A stretch of 64,000 nt of DNA from positions 12,765,900 through 12,829,899 of the forward strand of contig NC_053138.1 in assembly GCF_016808335.1 (NCBI RefSeq). Direction: 5' to 3'. Made by a program: the position numbers and the translations under genes. Under the pieces are notes generated by a model. It was given only the letters and a program-made list of their open reading frames with translations, did not search any database and was not told the DNA's origin. Below are positions 48,435 to 59,633 of this stretch, piece after piece. Position 1 is the stretch's first letter. Every line of letters starts with the position of its first letter. Origin of the DNA: Panicum virgatum. Lineage: Eukaryota > Streptophyta > Magnoliopsida > Poales > Poaceae.

Positions 48435-49685
48435 TCACACATGCGCCGCCACGACGTGGACACCCGCCGCCACTCCCAGCTCGGCCTCCTCCTCCCCCCT
48501 GGCGCGGCCGGCGAACCACCGCGCCGTGCGCCGCGCGATCGGCAGCCACCGCCGGTTCTCCTCCTCCGACAGCCGCTCCCTCGCCGCGCCGCGCAGCCGG
48601 GGCAGGCTCACGATCTCCGATACAGACCGCACCCCGGAGGATATCCTCCTCGACGCCGCCGCCGGCACGGCGTCAGCCGCCGCGGAGCTGCTGCACCACC
48701 CGCCGCCTCGGCCGTCCACCAGCAGCCGCTTCCTCTCTGTCGTCAGGGCGGCACCACCCACCTCCTCTGCTGCTGCTGCTGTTGACAGCTTGGCTTCGTT
48801 GAACTCCGGGGAATCCGGGAGCGAGAAGCGGCCGCTGGACATGGAGCGCATCATCTCGGTGTCGAGGCCGATGAGGGCGGCGGAGTTGAGATCGCTCCAC
48901 CGGCTCTTGAACACCAGGGCGGACACGATGATCCGGTGCTTGTGCCTGTCCAGCTCCGGCGACAGCGCCCTCGACGTCGCCGGCGCCTCCTCGTCCGCCT
49001 GCTTCGGGCCCGTGGCCCCCTCGAACCTCGCGGACGGCACGCGCTCGACGAAGATGTCGAGGAGGTCGCGCCCGCTCGCCGCGCCGTCGTCGAAGCGGCT
49101 GGAGGACAGGCCGTCACCGCCGAAGACGATTCGGGCGCTGGAGGGGTACTTGAGGCCGAGCGAGGCGTCGTCGGCGTCGACACGCGCCCGACAGAGCGGG
49201 CAGCTGGCGTTGGACTCGAGCCAGCGGTCGACGCAGGCGAGGTGGAAGGCGTGGCGGCAGCGCGGGAGGAGGCGGAGGTGGTCGGAGTCGTCGAAGCGGG
49301 CGAGGCACACGGAGCACTCCATCCCCTGGCGCGCCCCGCGCAGCGTGGCGAAGCGGAAGAAGGGCAGCGACTCGATCACCGGCTTGGGGACGCCGCCCCG
49401 CGCCGCATCATTACCGGGCGCGGGGGCAGTTGGGATCGCGGCGGGCAGGGGCGCGGAGGACGAGTGGCAGAACTTGGCGTACATGAGGAGGAGGAAGGTG
49501 AGGGAGAAAATCATGGTGAAGATGCCAACCACGATGGCCACGCTGGGGCGGAAGGAGACCTTGATGCCGGCGCCCGGCGTGCTCTCGGGAGCGGCCTCGG
49601 CGGTGGCCGGCTGCGCGACCGCGGAGCACGCCGCCGCGGAGACGAGGACCGCGACAAGAGGGAGGAGCTGGCGCGGCAGCGCCAT
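48435..49685 (-). CDS. ATL-type RING-H2 E3 ubiquitin ligase, 416 aa
   Basis: Membrane-anchored E3 ligase that recruits a ubiquitin-charged E2 through a RING-H2 finger. Intronless, as usual for ATL genes. I chose the ATG at 49685 because it begins directly with a signal peptide (MALPRQLLPLVAVLVSAAAC); another in-frame ATG at 49733 adds 16 residues and is possible. Residues 48-70 form a transmembrane helix (VAIVVGIFTMIFSLTFLLLM). A GLD-like segment (GVPKPVIESLPFFRF) precedes the RING at about 124-165, which shows CSVC, the paired CRHAFH ligands, CVDRWLESNASCPLC and the usual ATL tryptophan. The C-terminal 250 residues are low-complexity, with SGRFSLPDSPEF and Ser/Ala/Arg-rich stretches; substrate contacts are unknown. 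Long open frames on the plus strand over this gene are GC-driven shadows. Confidence 0.93.
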   Translation of the reverse strand: MALPRQLLPLVAVLVSAAACSAVAQPATAEAAPESTPGAGIKVSFRPSVAIVVGIFTMIFSLTFLLLMYAKFCHSSSAPLPAAIPTAPAPGNDAARGGVPKPVIESLPFFRFATLRGARQGMECSVCLARFDDSDHLRLLPRCRHAFHLACVDRWLESNASCPLCRARVDADDASLGLKYPSSARIVFGGDGLSSSRFDDGAASGRDLLDIFVERVPSARFEGATGPKQADEEAPATSRALSPELDRHKHRIIVSALVFKSRWSDLNSAALIGLDTEMMRSMSSGRFSLPDSPEFNEAKLSTAAAAEEVGGAALTTERKRLLVDGRGGGWCSSSAAADAVPAAASRRISSGVRSVSEIVSLPRLRGAARERLSEEENRRWLPIARRTARWFAGRARGEEEAELGVAAGVHVVAAHV

Positions 49686-50640
49686 GGCATGGGCGGCCGC
49701 CGGACAACTAGCAAGCGACCGGGGGATTCTCAACTCTCTCTCTCTCTCGCGCGCTGCTCAAGGTCTGTGCGGGGGCGGCGCAGCCATGGTGGGAGTCGGT
49801 GAGAATGATCTCTTGGCCTGGGAGCTGCGGGGTGCGGACAAGAGGAGGTCGGAAAAGCAGAGGGCGAGAGAAGACAAGCAGGAAGAAAGAAGCCCGCGGA
49901 GCAGGGGACTAGGCGACGACTCCTGGTTTCATGCAGCAGCGGGGCGGCTGGGTCCCACGGCATCCCTTCCATGTGGGCCCTGCTGTTGGCTGTGTGCTGT
50001 TAGATTGTTGCTCTTTGATTTCATTCCCCGTGCGCTGTGCTGTTCCACACAGTAGGACGGGAGAGCAGCGTCATCTTCACCTGCTGCGTGCTGACTTTGC
50101 AACGGGTGATGCAATTCATCGGGCATTTGAAATTGATCTCGTTGGTAAAATCCTAATGGCAGACAAGGTGAATGGAAGGAGCTGCTGGCCTTGCAACCCT
50201 GTGTTGCTCTCTGTGTGATCAAACGATGGGATCAAGGAGGAGTTGGACCTCCATGTGCAGCCGTGTGGGGACTGCTCAGCCCATGCTGTTCCCATGTTAA
50301 TTGTCTTTCTACTTTGTTGTTTTCGAGTACTTCTAGTCAGCACTATAACGGTTGAACACTCTTCTTCTCCTTAAATGATGTATGTATGGAAGCGCTCTTG
50401 CTAATCTTTCAAAAAAAAAATAAAACGATCTCGTTGCGGCCGATGATCTCAGCCGTTAATTCCCAAGAGGGGCCAGGGGGAGTTTGGGCCTAAAAGGACT
50501 GCCTATATCAGTTCGGCGATGACTTTTTTTTTTGTCGCAAGGGATGAGCTGGGCTTCAGCCCACTCTGAACGGCGAGGTATTTTTATAGCATGGATTAAG
50601 CGGGCCTCTAACGCACGAATAGTCTCCATTTTAGGCCCAA

Positions 50641-51310
50641 ATTTTTTTCCCATATCGGGACGAACCCGGATTTCATTACTTAGAGCAACGAAATTACAGA
50701 GGTTCAAATACGTTCAGTTTTGAGAAAAATAAAAGATGCAGCTCGATGCTCAGCACGAAGGGCTGGCCACACCGGCTACACTAGTGAAAGTTCACGCACA
50801 AACGAGGTGGTTGCATTATTACAAAGTCAGGGACAGAGCCCAAAGAGCACAGAAAAGAAACGGAATGAGGAAACTGAAGGTAGATAGTCATCTTCGCTCC
50901 CCTCCGGCCTGCTTGTGGGCACAGCATCTCGTAGGGGTGCATCTTCACTGCAGCAGAACGGCCCCAGTATCATCTTGTGTAGCCTCCTGAGGGTGGTAGT
51001 GGAGTGCCATTGCCTTGAGAGCCTCCGCGCCTTCTTCCAGCATCTTCCCGCTATCACCTGTTTGAAGTTCTGTCCAAAAAAGCAAAAAATGGGCATGCCA
51101 TGCAAATGATCTCTGTTGGCGATCTGATCTTCTTGTCCTCAAAACACATGGCGTTTCTTGCTTTCCACAGGGCCCAACATATGGCCGCCAGACCAACCAT
51201 ATACAATTTCTTCCCTGCTGGTATATATCTCCTTGCCCACAGCCAAAATTGGTCAAAAGAATTTGGTCTACAATCAGCACCAGCAACCATAGCCAAAATT
51301 TCAATACTGA
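50641..51310 (-). mobile_element. 5'-truncated LINE with RT-associated C-terminal domain remnant
   Basis: On the minus strand a frame at 51296-51054 contains AAICWALWKARNAMCFEDKK, the zinc-binding reverse-transcriptase-associated module found at the end of plant LINE polyproteins. The element runs to a tail AATGAAATCCGGGTTCGTCC ... GGGAAAAAAA (poly-T at 50641-50648 on plus). The polymerase domain is missing. The frame breaks after the remnant, so it is dead. Confidence 0.75.
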
Positions 51311-51794
51311 TTAAATATAGGTAGGATAGGGTGTGGCATATGTGCCTCTCGCTAGATCAGCTTAAATCAGCTGATTGTCAGGGATAACTCTGCCCTTACA
51401 AGGCAGGAACTGACATTGGCTCCACAAACATTTGCCGGCATCTTTAAGGCGATTTGGTGGTGGAGTCTTCATTAACCCCCAAACCCTTTCTTGACAAATT
51501 TCAAATGCCAGGATCAGGAAGGAATAAAACGGAGTAAGAAGGAACCTGTGTCCTCCCAAAAAGGAAAAGCTGAGCTTGGGCCGGGTCTGCTGCTGCTGGC
51601 AAGCAAAGTGGGAGAGAATGGAAAGCCGAAAGCAGCTAGGAATCCGACAAGCAACCAACCAAGCACGGAAACGGAAACTGGCTGCAGACCAGAGGGAGGC
51701 AGCTGCCCAGGCTGCCTGGCTCTGAAACCCACGCATCCAATCCCTCCACTCCTCGCACCCAACTCCCTTGCTGGAGCTGCCCCGCCGCCCGGCG
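51311..51794. other. Spacer with the promoter of the 51.8-kb gene
   Basis: Mixed sequence without a supported frame. It should contain the promoter and leader of the gene starting at 51795. No clear TATA box was assigned. Confidence 0.4.
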
Positions 51795-52222
51795 ATGTCG
51801 TCGTCGTCCTCGGCCCTGGCCAAGGGCAAGTCCGCAGCCGGATCCTCGTCCGGATCCGCCAAATTCGAGGTGAGACCCTCCCTCTCTCTTGCTGCCCGCT
51901 CTGGCCCTGCACTCCCCGAATCGAATCAGATCCTCCTCCTCATATGGCAGCTCTGTGTGTGTCGCGTCGCGTACTCGCGTGCAGGCCAAAGGGAAATCCT
52001 CGGCGGCGGCGGCCTCCGCCAAGCGAGCAACCACCACCAGGGGCAGGGGCAGAGGGAAGGCCGAGAAGAAGGTCTACTCGCTGCCCGGCCAGAAGTTCGA
52101 TCCTCCGGAGGAGAGGGAGCCTCTCAGGATATTCTACGAGTCCTTGTCCAAGCAGATCCCCTCCAGCGAGATGGCTGAGTTCTGGTATGTGCTCACGCCC
52201 CCCCCCCCCCCCCCCCACCCCA

Positions 52223-52262
<40 letters not shown>

Positions 52263-53419
52263 CTCAGACTTGTTTCCGCCCTGTACGTTAGCCTAGCCTA
52301 GCCAATAGCCACCACTGCAGTTTGTAGCGCTGCTGTTCTGCTGTGCTTTTAATCTTCGATCACATGCTGCAAACACAGGGGATATGCTAACATTCAAAGT
52401 AGGCAGGATCTAAGATGCTATTTATAGATTGAGTTCCAATTGCTGGACACTATGAAGTATAACTCTAACTCGTATTTAGGTCTCTGACAGTCCGACGACA
52501 TTACCATTTACACAAGATAGGTGCTCCTATATGCATATCGGAGAAGTTAAGGCAACATGACAATCAACTAATCAAGGAAGGGAAATGAAATGGTAACGAA
52601 ATTTTGCGTGTAAACAACTAAGAGGGCTCATAGCTTGGCAAAGATAGTTCAAAAGTCAAAACCAACCCCCATCTACAAATAGGCAGCCAAGCACCTTGTT
52701 CGGAGTATATGAGAACGAGGTGAAATAAGCGTAAAGGACAGGCTATTTGGGTGCAAGAGGGTCAGGAAAAAAAAAACGGAAGCTAACTAGCTCGATTTTA
52801 CAAAATAGAATTACTTGAACATTACTGTAACTACCTCCTTGAATGTCCAAATGGAAAGAAAATCTTCACAGTGAAAGCATAAGAAATTGGAATCATTGGT
52901 CATTGTCAGCAATTGTGTTTCTCTCCTCCCTTGCCCCTTCCTTGCTCTGTGTGCGCGCGCGCCAGCTTTCATAATTTATTTCTGTATGCGATATCATGAG
53001 ATTTGAATTTACCATGGAGGTGGGAAAGCAATTTTTTGAGGAATCACAACAATGCATCTTTTAAAGGGTACAATGCTACACTAACTTGCAACACTTTTCA
53101 TCAAAACTAACTTGCAACACGCTTTGCCTGATCATCTTGCTAATGGCCTCACATGCAAATGAAAATATGTAACAGGTTAATGGAGCATGGTTTGTTGTCT
53201 CCGGAGAGAGCAAAGAAAGCATATGAAAGGAAACAAAAACGGCAGCAGCAAGTGCGAATGGGTACCCCGATTAAGCCCAGCGGAAGAAAAGACAGACCAG
53301 CTGAAAGTTCAAGGAAACCAGCCGCATCGAGCAATATGAACTTGAAGGCAAAGAAAAGAGTTGATTACAGTGACGACGATGACGATTTCATTGTGAAGTT
53401 GAAGAGATCCAAGGGATGA
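51795..53419 (+). CDS. Small basic plant protein of unknown function, 172 aa
   Basis: Exons 51795-51869, 51985-52184 and 53176-53419 join to 519 nt. Residues 1-50 are a low-complexity Ser/Ala/Lys region with an RGRGRGK stretch that could bind nucleic acid. The core reads VYSLPGQKFDPPEEREPLRI and FYESLSKQIPSSEMAEFWLM, then EHGLLSPERAKKAYERKQKR. This Lys/Arg-rich helix follows the acidic-aromatic core. The tail has GRKDRPAESSRKP and ends DYSDDDDDFIVKLKRSKG, an acidic patch followed by a basic end. Composition suggests a nuclear protein, but I cannot name a family. Intron 2 is almost 1 kb and begins with a C-run and CA repeat. Confidence 0.85.
52197..52262. repeat. Poly-C plus (CA)n microsatellite in intron
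   Basis: About 18 C residues, a CCCACCCCACCA bridge and then about 20 CA units, twelve bases after the exon 2 donor. Prone to length change and assembly error. Confidence 0.95.
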
Positions 53420-54119
53420 CAGTTTGACAGATGAGGTGGATACATTTACTTTGGTTTCTAATAGATACCAACAAAGACATTCTTTATTTAGGATATACTA
53501 TCTGTATGGTGAAATAAATATGTATTTTGCTGCATACTGTAAGTGTTTAATATTTTTCAAAACAGGCAGGCGGTTCGTCATGCAACAACTGTATCTGTAT
53601 CTCGAATATATATACATGGTCTGCAAGGAAATGCTGTTGAACAGGAAAAGATTGGTTGGAACTGTAATTAAATGTGACGAATCTGTCTAGAAATTGATGA
53701 ACAGTATTCTGTATGAAACGAAACGAACACAACAAAATCGAACTCATAATAATATCATCATTCACCCTTATTTGTACACATATTGATGACTAAATTAAAG
53801 TAAGTAGTGAATACTACCAGTAGTAATTACATACATCACCGATCCAAAGAGGGTGAAGAAAAGAAAAAAGAAAAATCAGAGGGGCCTGGCGCATATTATG
53901 CATATGGCTACATCAGCACATTGACACACAGGTAGGATGAGGCCGGGTTTTTGTCATCATCAGTACATAATAAATACAGGAGTACAATGGTTTGGCCGTT
54001 TAAAAATTAATTAATTACAAAAATCAATCAATCTTGTGTATGTAGTTTCAAAACGAACAGTACTACTCCACGTACGCTTGGGGCCGGGAAGCAGGGCGAT
54101 GCGTGAGATCGATCGATCA
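53420..54119. other. 3' flanks of two convergent genes
   Basis: AT-rich region between the stop of the 51.8-kb gene (+) and the stop of the protease gene (-). No supported frame. Confidence 0.55.
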
Positions 54120-55048
54120 TCAGTTGACGTATCTCGGGGCTTGATGGACGTTTGCGGTGGAATTGGAATCGGAACCGTCTTTGAGATGGTGGTTGGCGCA
54201 CTTGTCCTTCCTGAACCTCATGAGCCCGGTGCGGTGGTCGAACTCCCAGATGTGCTCCTGCATGAGCACGTTGCCGATGATGTTGGGCCCGCCATCCAGC
54301 AGCTTCCGGAACCCCAGGCACGCCACCCCGGGGTGCACCTCCGGCATGACCACGCTCTTGGCGTCCGCCTGCAGCACCGCGCCGCCCTTGAGCTGCACCT
54401 CGAAGCTGGGTATCGTCACGTTGTGGGCCGGGTCGACGCCGTCGCCGGTGAAGGTCCAGTTGTAGCAGAACTCGAAGCCGGCGATGTCGGCCCGCGGCAG
54501 GTGCCCCAGGTAGCTGTCGAGGGCGCCCGTCACGGCGTCGTAGGCCGCCGGCACGAGCCCCGTCACCGACGTGCCCGTGTCCAGGATGACGCCGCCGTAC
54601 TTGACCTTGTCGTTCCACACCTCGGGCGGGATGCTGTCCAGGGGCTGGCCGCCGACGGTGATGCCGGTGACGTGGAAGCCGAAGGCCACGCGGATGAAGT
54701 CGTTGTAGCTGATGTCGGTGACCATGGTGCCCGGCCCCATCACGGCGGGGTTGGGGCCGAAGGTGAGGTAGCTGGAGGCGCTGCGATCGCTGTTGGCGCT
54801 GAGGAGGCAGAAGGAGAAGCGGCTGGCGAAGCGGCTGGCGGCAATGACGCCGAAGGAGATCTCGCCGTTGCCCAGCGAGAGCACGCCGTCGTGGGCGTCC
54901 ACGTTGCTGCCGGCCTCCATGATGGAGCAGCCCAGGACTAGGCCCGGCAGCTTGGCCATCTTGCCGTCCGACAGCGCCACCGTCGCCTTCTCCATCCCGT
55001 AGATGCCGATGGTCACCGTGCCGTCTTGCACCCTGCACATATGTATAC

Positions 55049-55118
<70 letters not shown>

Positions 55119-55853
55119 TCAACAGTTAATAATAATGATGCCTATATATCTGACGTGGCTGTACTTTTGGTGGTAGCTGCACGAGGCCGTCTCGGTCGGT
55201 TCGCACGTGATGTAGGGCAGCGCCCCGCACACGGGCTGCGTGCACCGGATCCTGCGCCACGACGACGACTTGGACGGCCGGAAAAAGTTGGTGGTCGCCT
55301 TCTTCACCGGCGCGCCGTCCGCGCCCACCGACATCGTCTTGGCCGGCGACGACCGCCCGTAGTGCTTGCCCTTGCGGCGCCGCAGGCGGCAGCTGATCCA
55401 CGTCAGGTCGTTGGCGGTGTCCAGCACCAGGTTGAAGGGCAGCGCCGGCGTGCCGAAGCGCACCGACACCAGGTACATGCCGACGTGCGCGATGTTGAGG
55501 GCGCTCCGCATCGGCAGCTCCGCGAACTCCGACGTGTCGGACAGCACGTCCGGCACCTTGGACGTCTGCCGCGCCTGCCTCCGGCTGCCGTTCCGCGCGG
55601 CGGAGGAGGACATCGCCAGCAGCCGCTCGTGCCGGAACTGGTCCTTGGCCGCCAGGGCGCGGAAGTGCTCGCGCCGCTCCTCCGCGCCGTCGGGCACCAC
55701 CGGCGGGGACACGGGGAAGTGGATGGAGCTGCCGTCCTCGATGGACCCGTCGTCGCCCTGCATCTCGGCGCGGGCGCCCAGCTGCAGGCAGAGGAGGCCA
55801 TGGAGGGCGAGGAGGAGGGCGGAGGCCACCCAGCGGCACCGGCCCGGCATCAT
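54120..55853 (-). CDS. A1 (pepsin-like) aspartic protease-like protein, 533 aa, atypical DTA motif
   Basis: Secreted pepsin-fold protein of the plant nepenthesin/CND41-like group. Exons 55853-55165 and 55032-54120 join to 1602 nt. Residues 1-29 form a signal peptide (ALLLALHGLLCLQLGARA). A prosegment of about 90 residues follows, rich in Arg/Glu. The N-lobe has MYLVSVRFGTPALPFNLVLD, where the first catalytic motif reads DTAND (Asp about 145) instead of DTGSD. The second, ILDTGTSVTG (Asp about 371), is normal. Several Cys pairs and NWTF/NVT sequons fit an extracellular protein. The C-lobe ends IGNVLMQEHIWEFDHRTGLM, the usual family block. The Gly-to-Ala change may weaken catalysis, but both Asp remain, so activity cannot be excluded. 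The 132-bp intron is mostly an AT repeat. Confidence 0.9.
55052..55115. repeat. (AT)n microsatellite filling the protease intron
   Basis: About 32 TA units occupy half of a 132-bp intron (55033-55164). The donor used is GTACAG after 55165; another GT nine bases on would not keep the frame. Confidence 0.95.
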
Positions 55854-56894
55854 CTCGCCGCTAGCTAGCTAGTGCCGAAACCTGGCCTGGCCACCCAGCC
55901 AGATGCTGCTGCTTATTCTTAGTTACGCCTAGAAATTGAACGCTCTAGCAGCTAGGATTGCATTGCAGGGTCGTCGACGAAGTTTGTAACTGATCGAGGT
56001 GCCATTGCTAGCTGCTTCCATTCATGGCTGATCGGCTCTTCCTCCCTGGCTTTGCGTCATCAAGGCAGGCGTACGTGAGGACGCCATTGTTTGGGCCCTC
56101 CGCATTCCTTCCTGTGGTGTGGAGCGTGCACGTTTAGTCTGTGGCCAGCAGCACTTTTCGAGGGGCCTGCTGCATCTCCGTCTCCCTCCCTCTCCTAAAA
56201 TAAGAAAGGAGAGAAGGAAAGGGGAAGGATTTTGTCTATAACTTGCATTTAAAGTGAGAATTGGTGGAAGCGCTCTAGCACGGAAAATCCCTTTAATTTG
56301 GTCCAAGCTCGAGCCTTACACACTTGTAAAACTCGAATCAGCTCATCTGGTGAGGCAGTGGTGATGGAACCCTTCCTTTCTATATTTTATATTATTTTGT
56401 CTTTGCAAATATTCTTTGCATAATTTATTTAAAAATATTCAAATCCTAAAATTGTTATTCAAATAACTCTATTTTCAAAACAAAATCCTTAAAATTTTTA
56501 TTTATGGACTCTTTCATCAAAAGTTATGTGAACAACTTTTTCCTAAAATCTGAGTAACTTTTCCGAGTAGGATTTTTTTAAAAAAAACACTTTTACTATG
56601 AAGCTTTCTGAATTTACTTTTCTAAAAAACCTTTCAGGAGATGTATTCTTATTTTTTCTAATTTTGATTAAACAACTTGATTATGAAAAACGTTTGTAAA
56701 CAACTTTATTTTGGAAAAAGTTTGTGAAGAAAATTTATTTGTTTCTTGAGGCTGAGGACATTAGGACCAAGTGGGAAAGGATTGTCCCATTTTGTGTTTT
56801 GCTATTTCTATTTATGAAGGACAACCTTCAGTCAATGCGGGGATCTGTAGACCCGCACTCGTCACCTATCATGCATGAGACTACCTAATTGTAC
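55854..56894. other. Promoter side of the protease gene and AT-rich spacer
   Basis: The first few hundred bases are the 5' flank of the protease gene (minus strand). The remainder to 56894 is AT-rich without a frame; repeated AAAA/TTTT blocks and CAACTTTTT-type motifs suggest old repeat sequence. Confidence 0.45.
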
Positions 56895-56897
56895 TAA

Positions 56898-58952
56898 GGC
56901 TGTCTGCACTGGCTACGGTAAAAGAAACGGTACGCAACGATCCAGTATAGGAGTAGCGTTTTTTTTCTCCCGCAGCGGGGGACGCTAAACCATACGGAAA
57001 GATGCCGTTTGGGCGCCGGTACTGGATTCCCAGGGGAGAAAGCGGACGAAAGGCAAACGCCACGTCGACCTGCTCCCGCCGCCGCTGCCAACTGCCCCGC
57101 CTTCGCGTCGGGCCTCGGAACGGAAAGGAGGAGGGCGCCACCACCCTCTGAGCTTCGAGCCAGGCTGCCGCCGGCCGCTTGCTGCCCGCGGCCACTGTCC
57201 ATGGCCGCCGCCTGCTACCCCCGCCCGGCGCATGCATGGGAAGGAGGCCGAGGAGGGAAGTAGGGGCGCCGCCGCCGTGCCGGATCGAGGGAGGCAGGGG
57301 CGCCACCGGAGGGAGTGGCGCGGGGGTAAGAATGGCAATGGGTCGGGTTCGGATCGGGTGGAGTCTCCGTGCACCCAAAACCGTAACCCGAAACCGAAAC
57401 CCGAAACCGAAACCCGAATCCGAACCCGAAACCGATTTGGGTGGAAATCCATCACCAAAACCAAATCCGCGGATACCTGAAACCCGGGGATAAATATACA
57501 CATTCATATGTATAAACAAGAGGCAACAAATAATAAATATTTTCATGACTCAACTTTCAATAAATTTAATAGTCTAAGTAAACAAATTATCATTAACATA
57601 TTATAAAACATGAGTTTTAATTCCAAATAATTTATTTCGGATATCCATTGGATATCCATGGGTGGAAACCAAAACCCGAAACCGAAACCAACCCCAAACC
57701 CGAACCTGAAAACCGTGGGCGAAAAACCAACACCAAACCCGAAACCCGAAAAACCGAAACCCGCGGATACCCGCACCGAACCCGATCCGTTGCCATCTCT
57801 ACGCGGGGGCCAGGGAAGGGGCGCCGCTCCTCTGCACCTCCCCCAGCGGACGAGGAGTCACAGCAGGGGAGCAGGGTCGGCCCCGCGCGCGCGCTCGCCT
57901 GCCGCCGCCGTCGCCACCGTGCCGTCGAGCTGGCCAGCCTCGGCCGTTGCTGCCGCTGCTCCACCATGCGCTCGCCTCGGTCCTGCGCGAGCCGCCCGCC
58001 GCGCGCTCGCCTGCCTCGCGCAGCCGCGAGACCCGCCGCCGGCCTCCGCGCCACGCCCCGCGGGCCTCCGCGGGTGGGCTCCTCACCGAAGAACGATGCG
58101 TGCCGCCAGCCGAGCTCGAGCTCGCAAAGATCGAGGCCGTCCTCAAGCTTGCCGCGCGGCAGCTCGCTTCCGCCATGTCGCCGCCAGCCCAACCAGGAGG
58201 CGCCGCCGCCGCCGGCCCGTGGAGGAGGAAGGAGAAGGGGAGAGGGAGGAGGGGGCGCCGCCGCCGGCCCGCGCTCGGGGACGACCCGTTGCCGGCGTTG
58301 AGAAGGAGGAACCGGCGCAGGGGCGGGAGGGCGACCGGGGAGTGGGTAGGTCATGGCAAGCGCGCCCGCACCGTGCCGCGCGCTCGCCAGCCCCACAGCA
58401 CCGGCCGCACCGCCTACGACCTCCCACACATCGCTTCGCCGCAGCTCCCGCGCGCAGGCGAGGAAGGGGCCGCACCCTGGCCGACGGCGGAGGGAGCAGG
58501 GGGCTCGAGGGTCGCCGCCGCCGCCACGCCATGGCCTGCTTCCCCGCCGACACCGCCAGAGCAGGGGAAGGGGGAGGGAGGGAAGGAGGGGGAGGAGGGG
58601 TCTTGGCGCTCCTGGGAGGAGCCGGTGGAGCCGCGCTGCGCCGCCGGAATCCGCGCAGGGAGGAGGAGGGAGGAGGGCCGCCACCGGCGGCGAGGGAGGC
58701 GAGGAGCCTGGGCGGCGGAGGAGAAGCAGGGAAGGAGAGAGAGAGAGGCGGTGGCGGTGGGAGAGAGAGAAGGGGGTTTAGGGTGATAAAAAAATCTGAC
58801 TTGTGGGTCCTATGAGTGGGTAGTTGGTATAGGAGATGAGATATAGAGGATGACAGGTGCGGAGAAACTGAATATAAAGATGAGAATATTGATGACTGGG
58901 ACAGATATTCTCTTTAGAGTATGAATTTAGAGGTCGACGAGTGTGGATAGCC
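56898..58952. mobile_element. PIF/Harbinger-like element with GC-rich interior
   Basis: Ends GGCTGTCTGCACTGGCTACG and (reverse complement) GGCTATCCACACTCGTCGAC are inverted repeats, with TAA on both sides (56895-56897 and 58953-58955). This is the target and TIR type of PIF/Harbinger-Tourist elements, but at 2055 bp it is far longer than a Tourist MITE. Inside are about 1.5 kb of very GC-rich DNA and a nested hAT MITE. Open frames on both strands are Arg/Ala/Pro-rich, have no family motif and look like composition artefacts or captured gene fragments. No transposase seen. Confidence 0.7.
57327..57801. mobile_element. Nested hAT MITE with 8-bp target duplication
   Basis: CGCGGGGG is duplicated exactly at 57319-57326 and 57802-57809. 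Ends TAAGAATGGCAATGGGTCGG and (reverse complement) TAGAGATGGCAACGGATCGG are the hAT-style TIR with ATGGCAA. The interior has ACCCGAAACCGAAACC-type subterminal repeats on both sides. 475 bp, no coding capacity. Confidence 0.9.
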
Positions 58953-59124
58953 TAAGAGCACCTCCAGTCCTTGTTCGGACTCGCAAAAGCAGTCTTGCCG
59001 AACCAAATCACGGTTCGGTCTCTCTAGCATCAACATCGAATAGTGGGGCCCACATTAGAAAAAAATCGTGATTCTCATCCGTCCTTCCCTTCGCGCGAGC
59101 AGGTGGAACTCTCCTGGCCGTCTC

Positions 59125-59615
59125 TGTTGGTGATATGCCCAAGAGCCCATCATTACAATACGGTTTAAAGGCCCAAGTGGATATTGATCCAAGAGGGATT
59201 AGGGTTACTAATGGGCCTATGAGATAGAAGCCCATTAGTACGCCCTATATATATGAGGGAGGGGCTAGGGGGGCGATGACCTGAGCCGCGCCACCTCCCT
59301 AGCCGCCGCCCCTCCCTCTCTCTCTCGGCCGCCGCCCTTGCCGTGCGTGCGGTGCTAGCACACCGACGCCCGGCGTTTCATCCCCGTACGTGTGGACTCC
59401 GTGGAGGCGCTGCTGCGACTGCTGCGCTGATCGGCTGCTGGGATCAAGTACGAGGAGCTCGGTTCGTGGGACGTGATCGACTACTTCCTCTACATCGACG
59501 CGCGACTTCTTCCGCTGCGCTGCGCGTCTAGTGGTAACGATCTATGATCTTCTACTCGCAAGTATCTTGGGTTTATGCGGTAGTGATGCTAGCGTAGCCT
59601 ACCCGTTTCCCTACA
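59125..59615 (+). mobile_element. 5' LTR of a Ty1/copia retrotransposon
   Basis: Begins TGTTGGTGATATGCCCAAGA and ends CCCTACA, giving TG...CA ends and a length of 491 bp. TATATATATGAGG at about 59247 is a likely TATA box for the element's transcript. The primer-binding site follows five bases later. The 3' LTR is outside the window, so age cannot be estimated. Confidence 0.88.
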
Positions 59616-59620
59616 GACAG

Positions 59621-59633
59621 TGGTACCAGAGCC
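59621..59633 (+). other. Primer-binding site (initiator tRNA-Met type)
   Basis: TGGTACCAGAGCC just after the LTR is the plant copia primer-binding site complementary to the 3' end of initiator methionine tRNA, with one difference from the usual TGGTATCAGAGC. Confidence 0.88.

Noticed and set aside
48238..50055. 605-aa plus-strand frame over the RING gene
   Set aside because: The minus strand has a complete ATL protein with signal peptide, membrane helix and RING-H2 finger; the plus frame is its shadow.
51491..52291. 266-aa plus-strand frame across the first exons of the 51.8-kb gene
   Set aside because: It reads through introns and the CA microsatellite; the spliced frame has conserved-looking protein instead.
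54036..55868. Long plus-strand frames opposite the protease gene
   Set aside because: The minus strand encodes the pepsin-fold protein with family motifs; plus frames are GC shadows and cross the AT repeat.
57632..58815. Frames of 350 and 385 codons on opposite strands
   Set aside because: They run across a nested hAT MITE boundary and its CCCGAAAC repeats, so they cannot be ancestral proteins.
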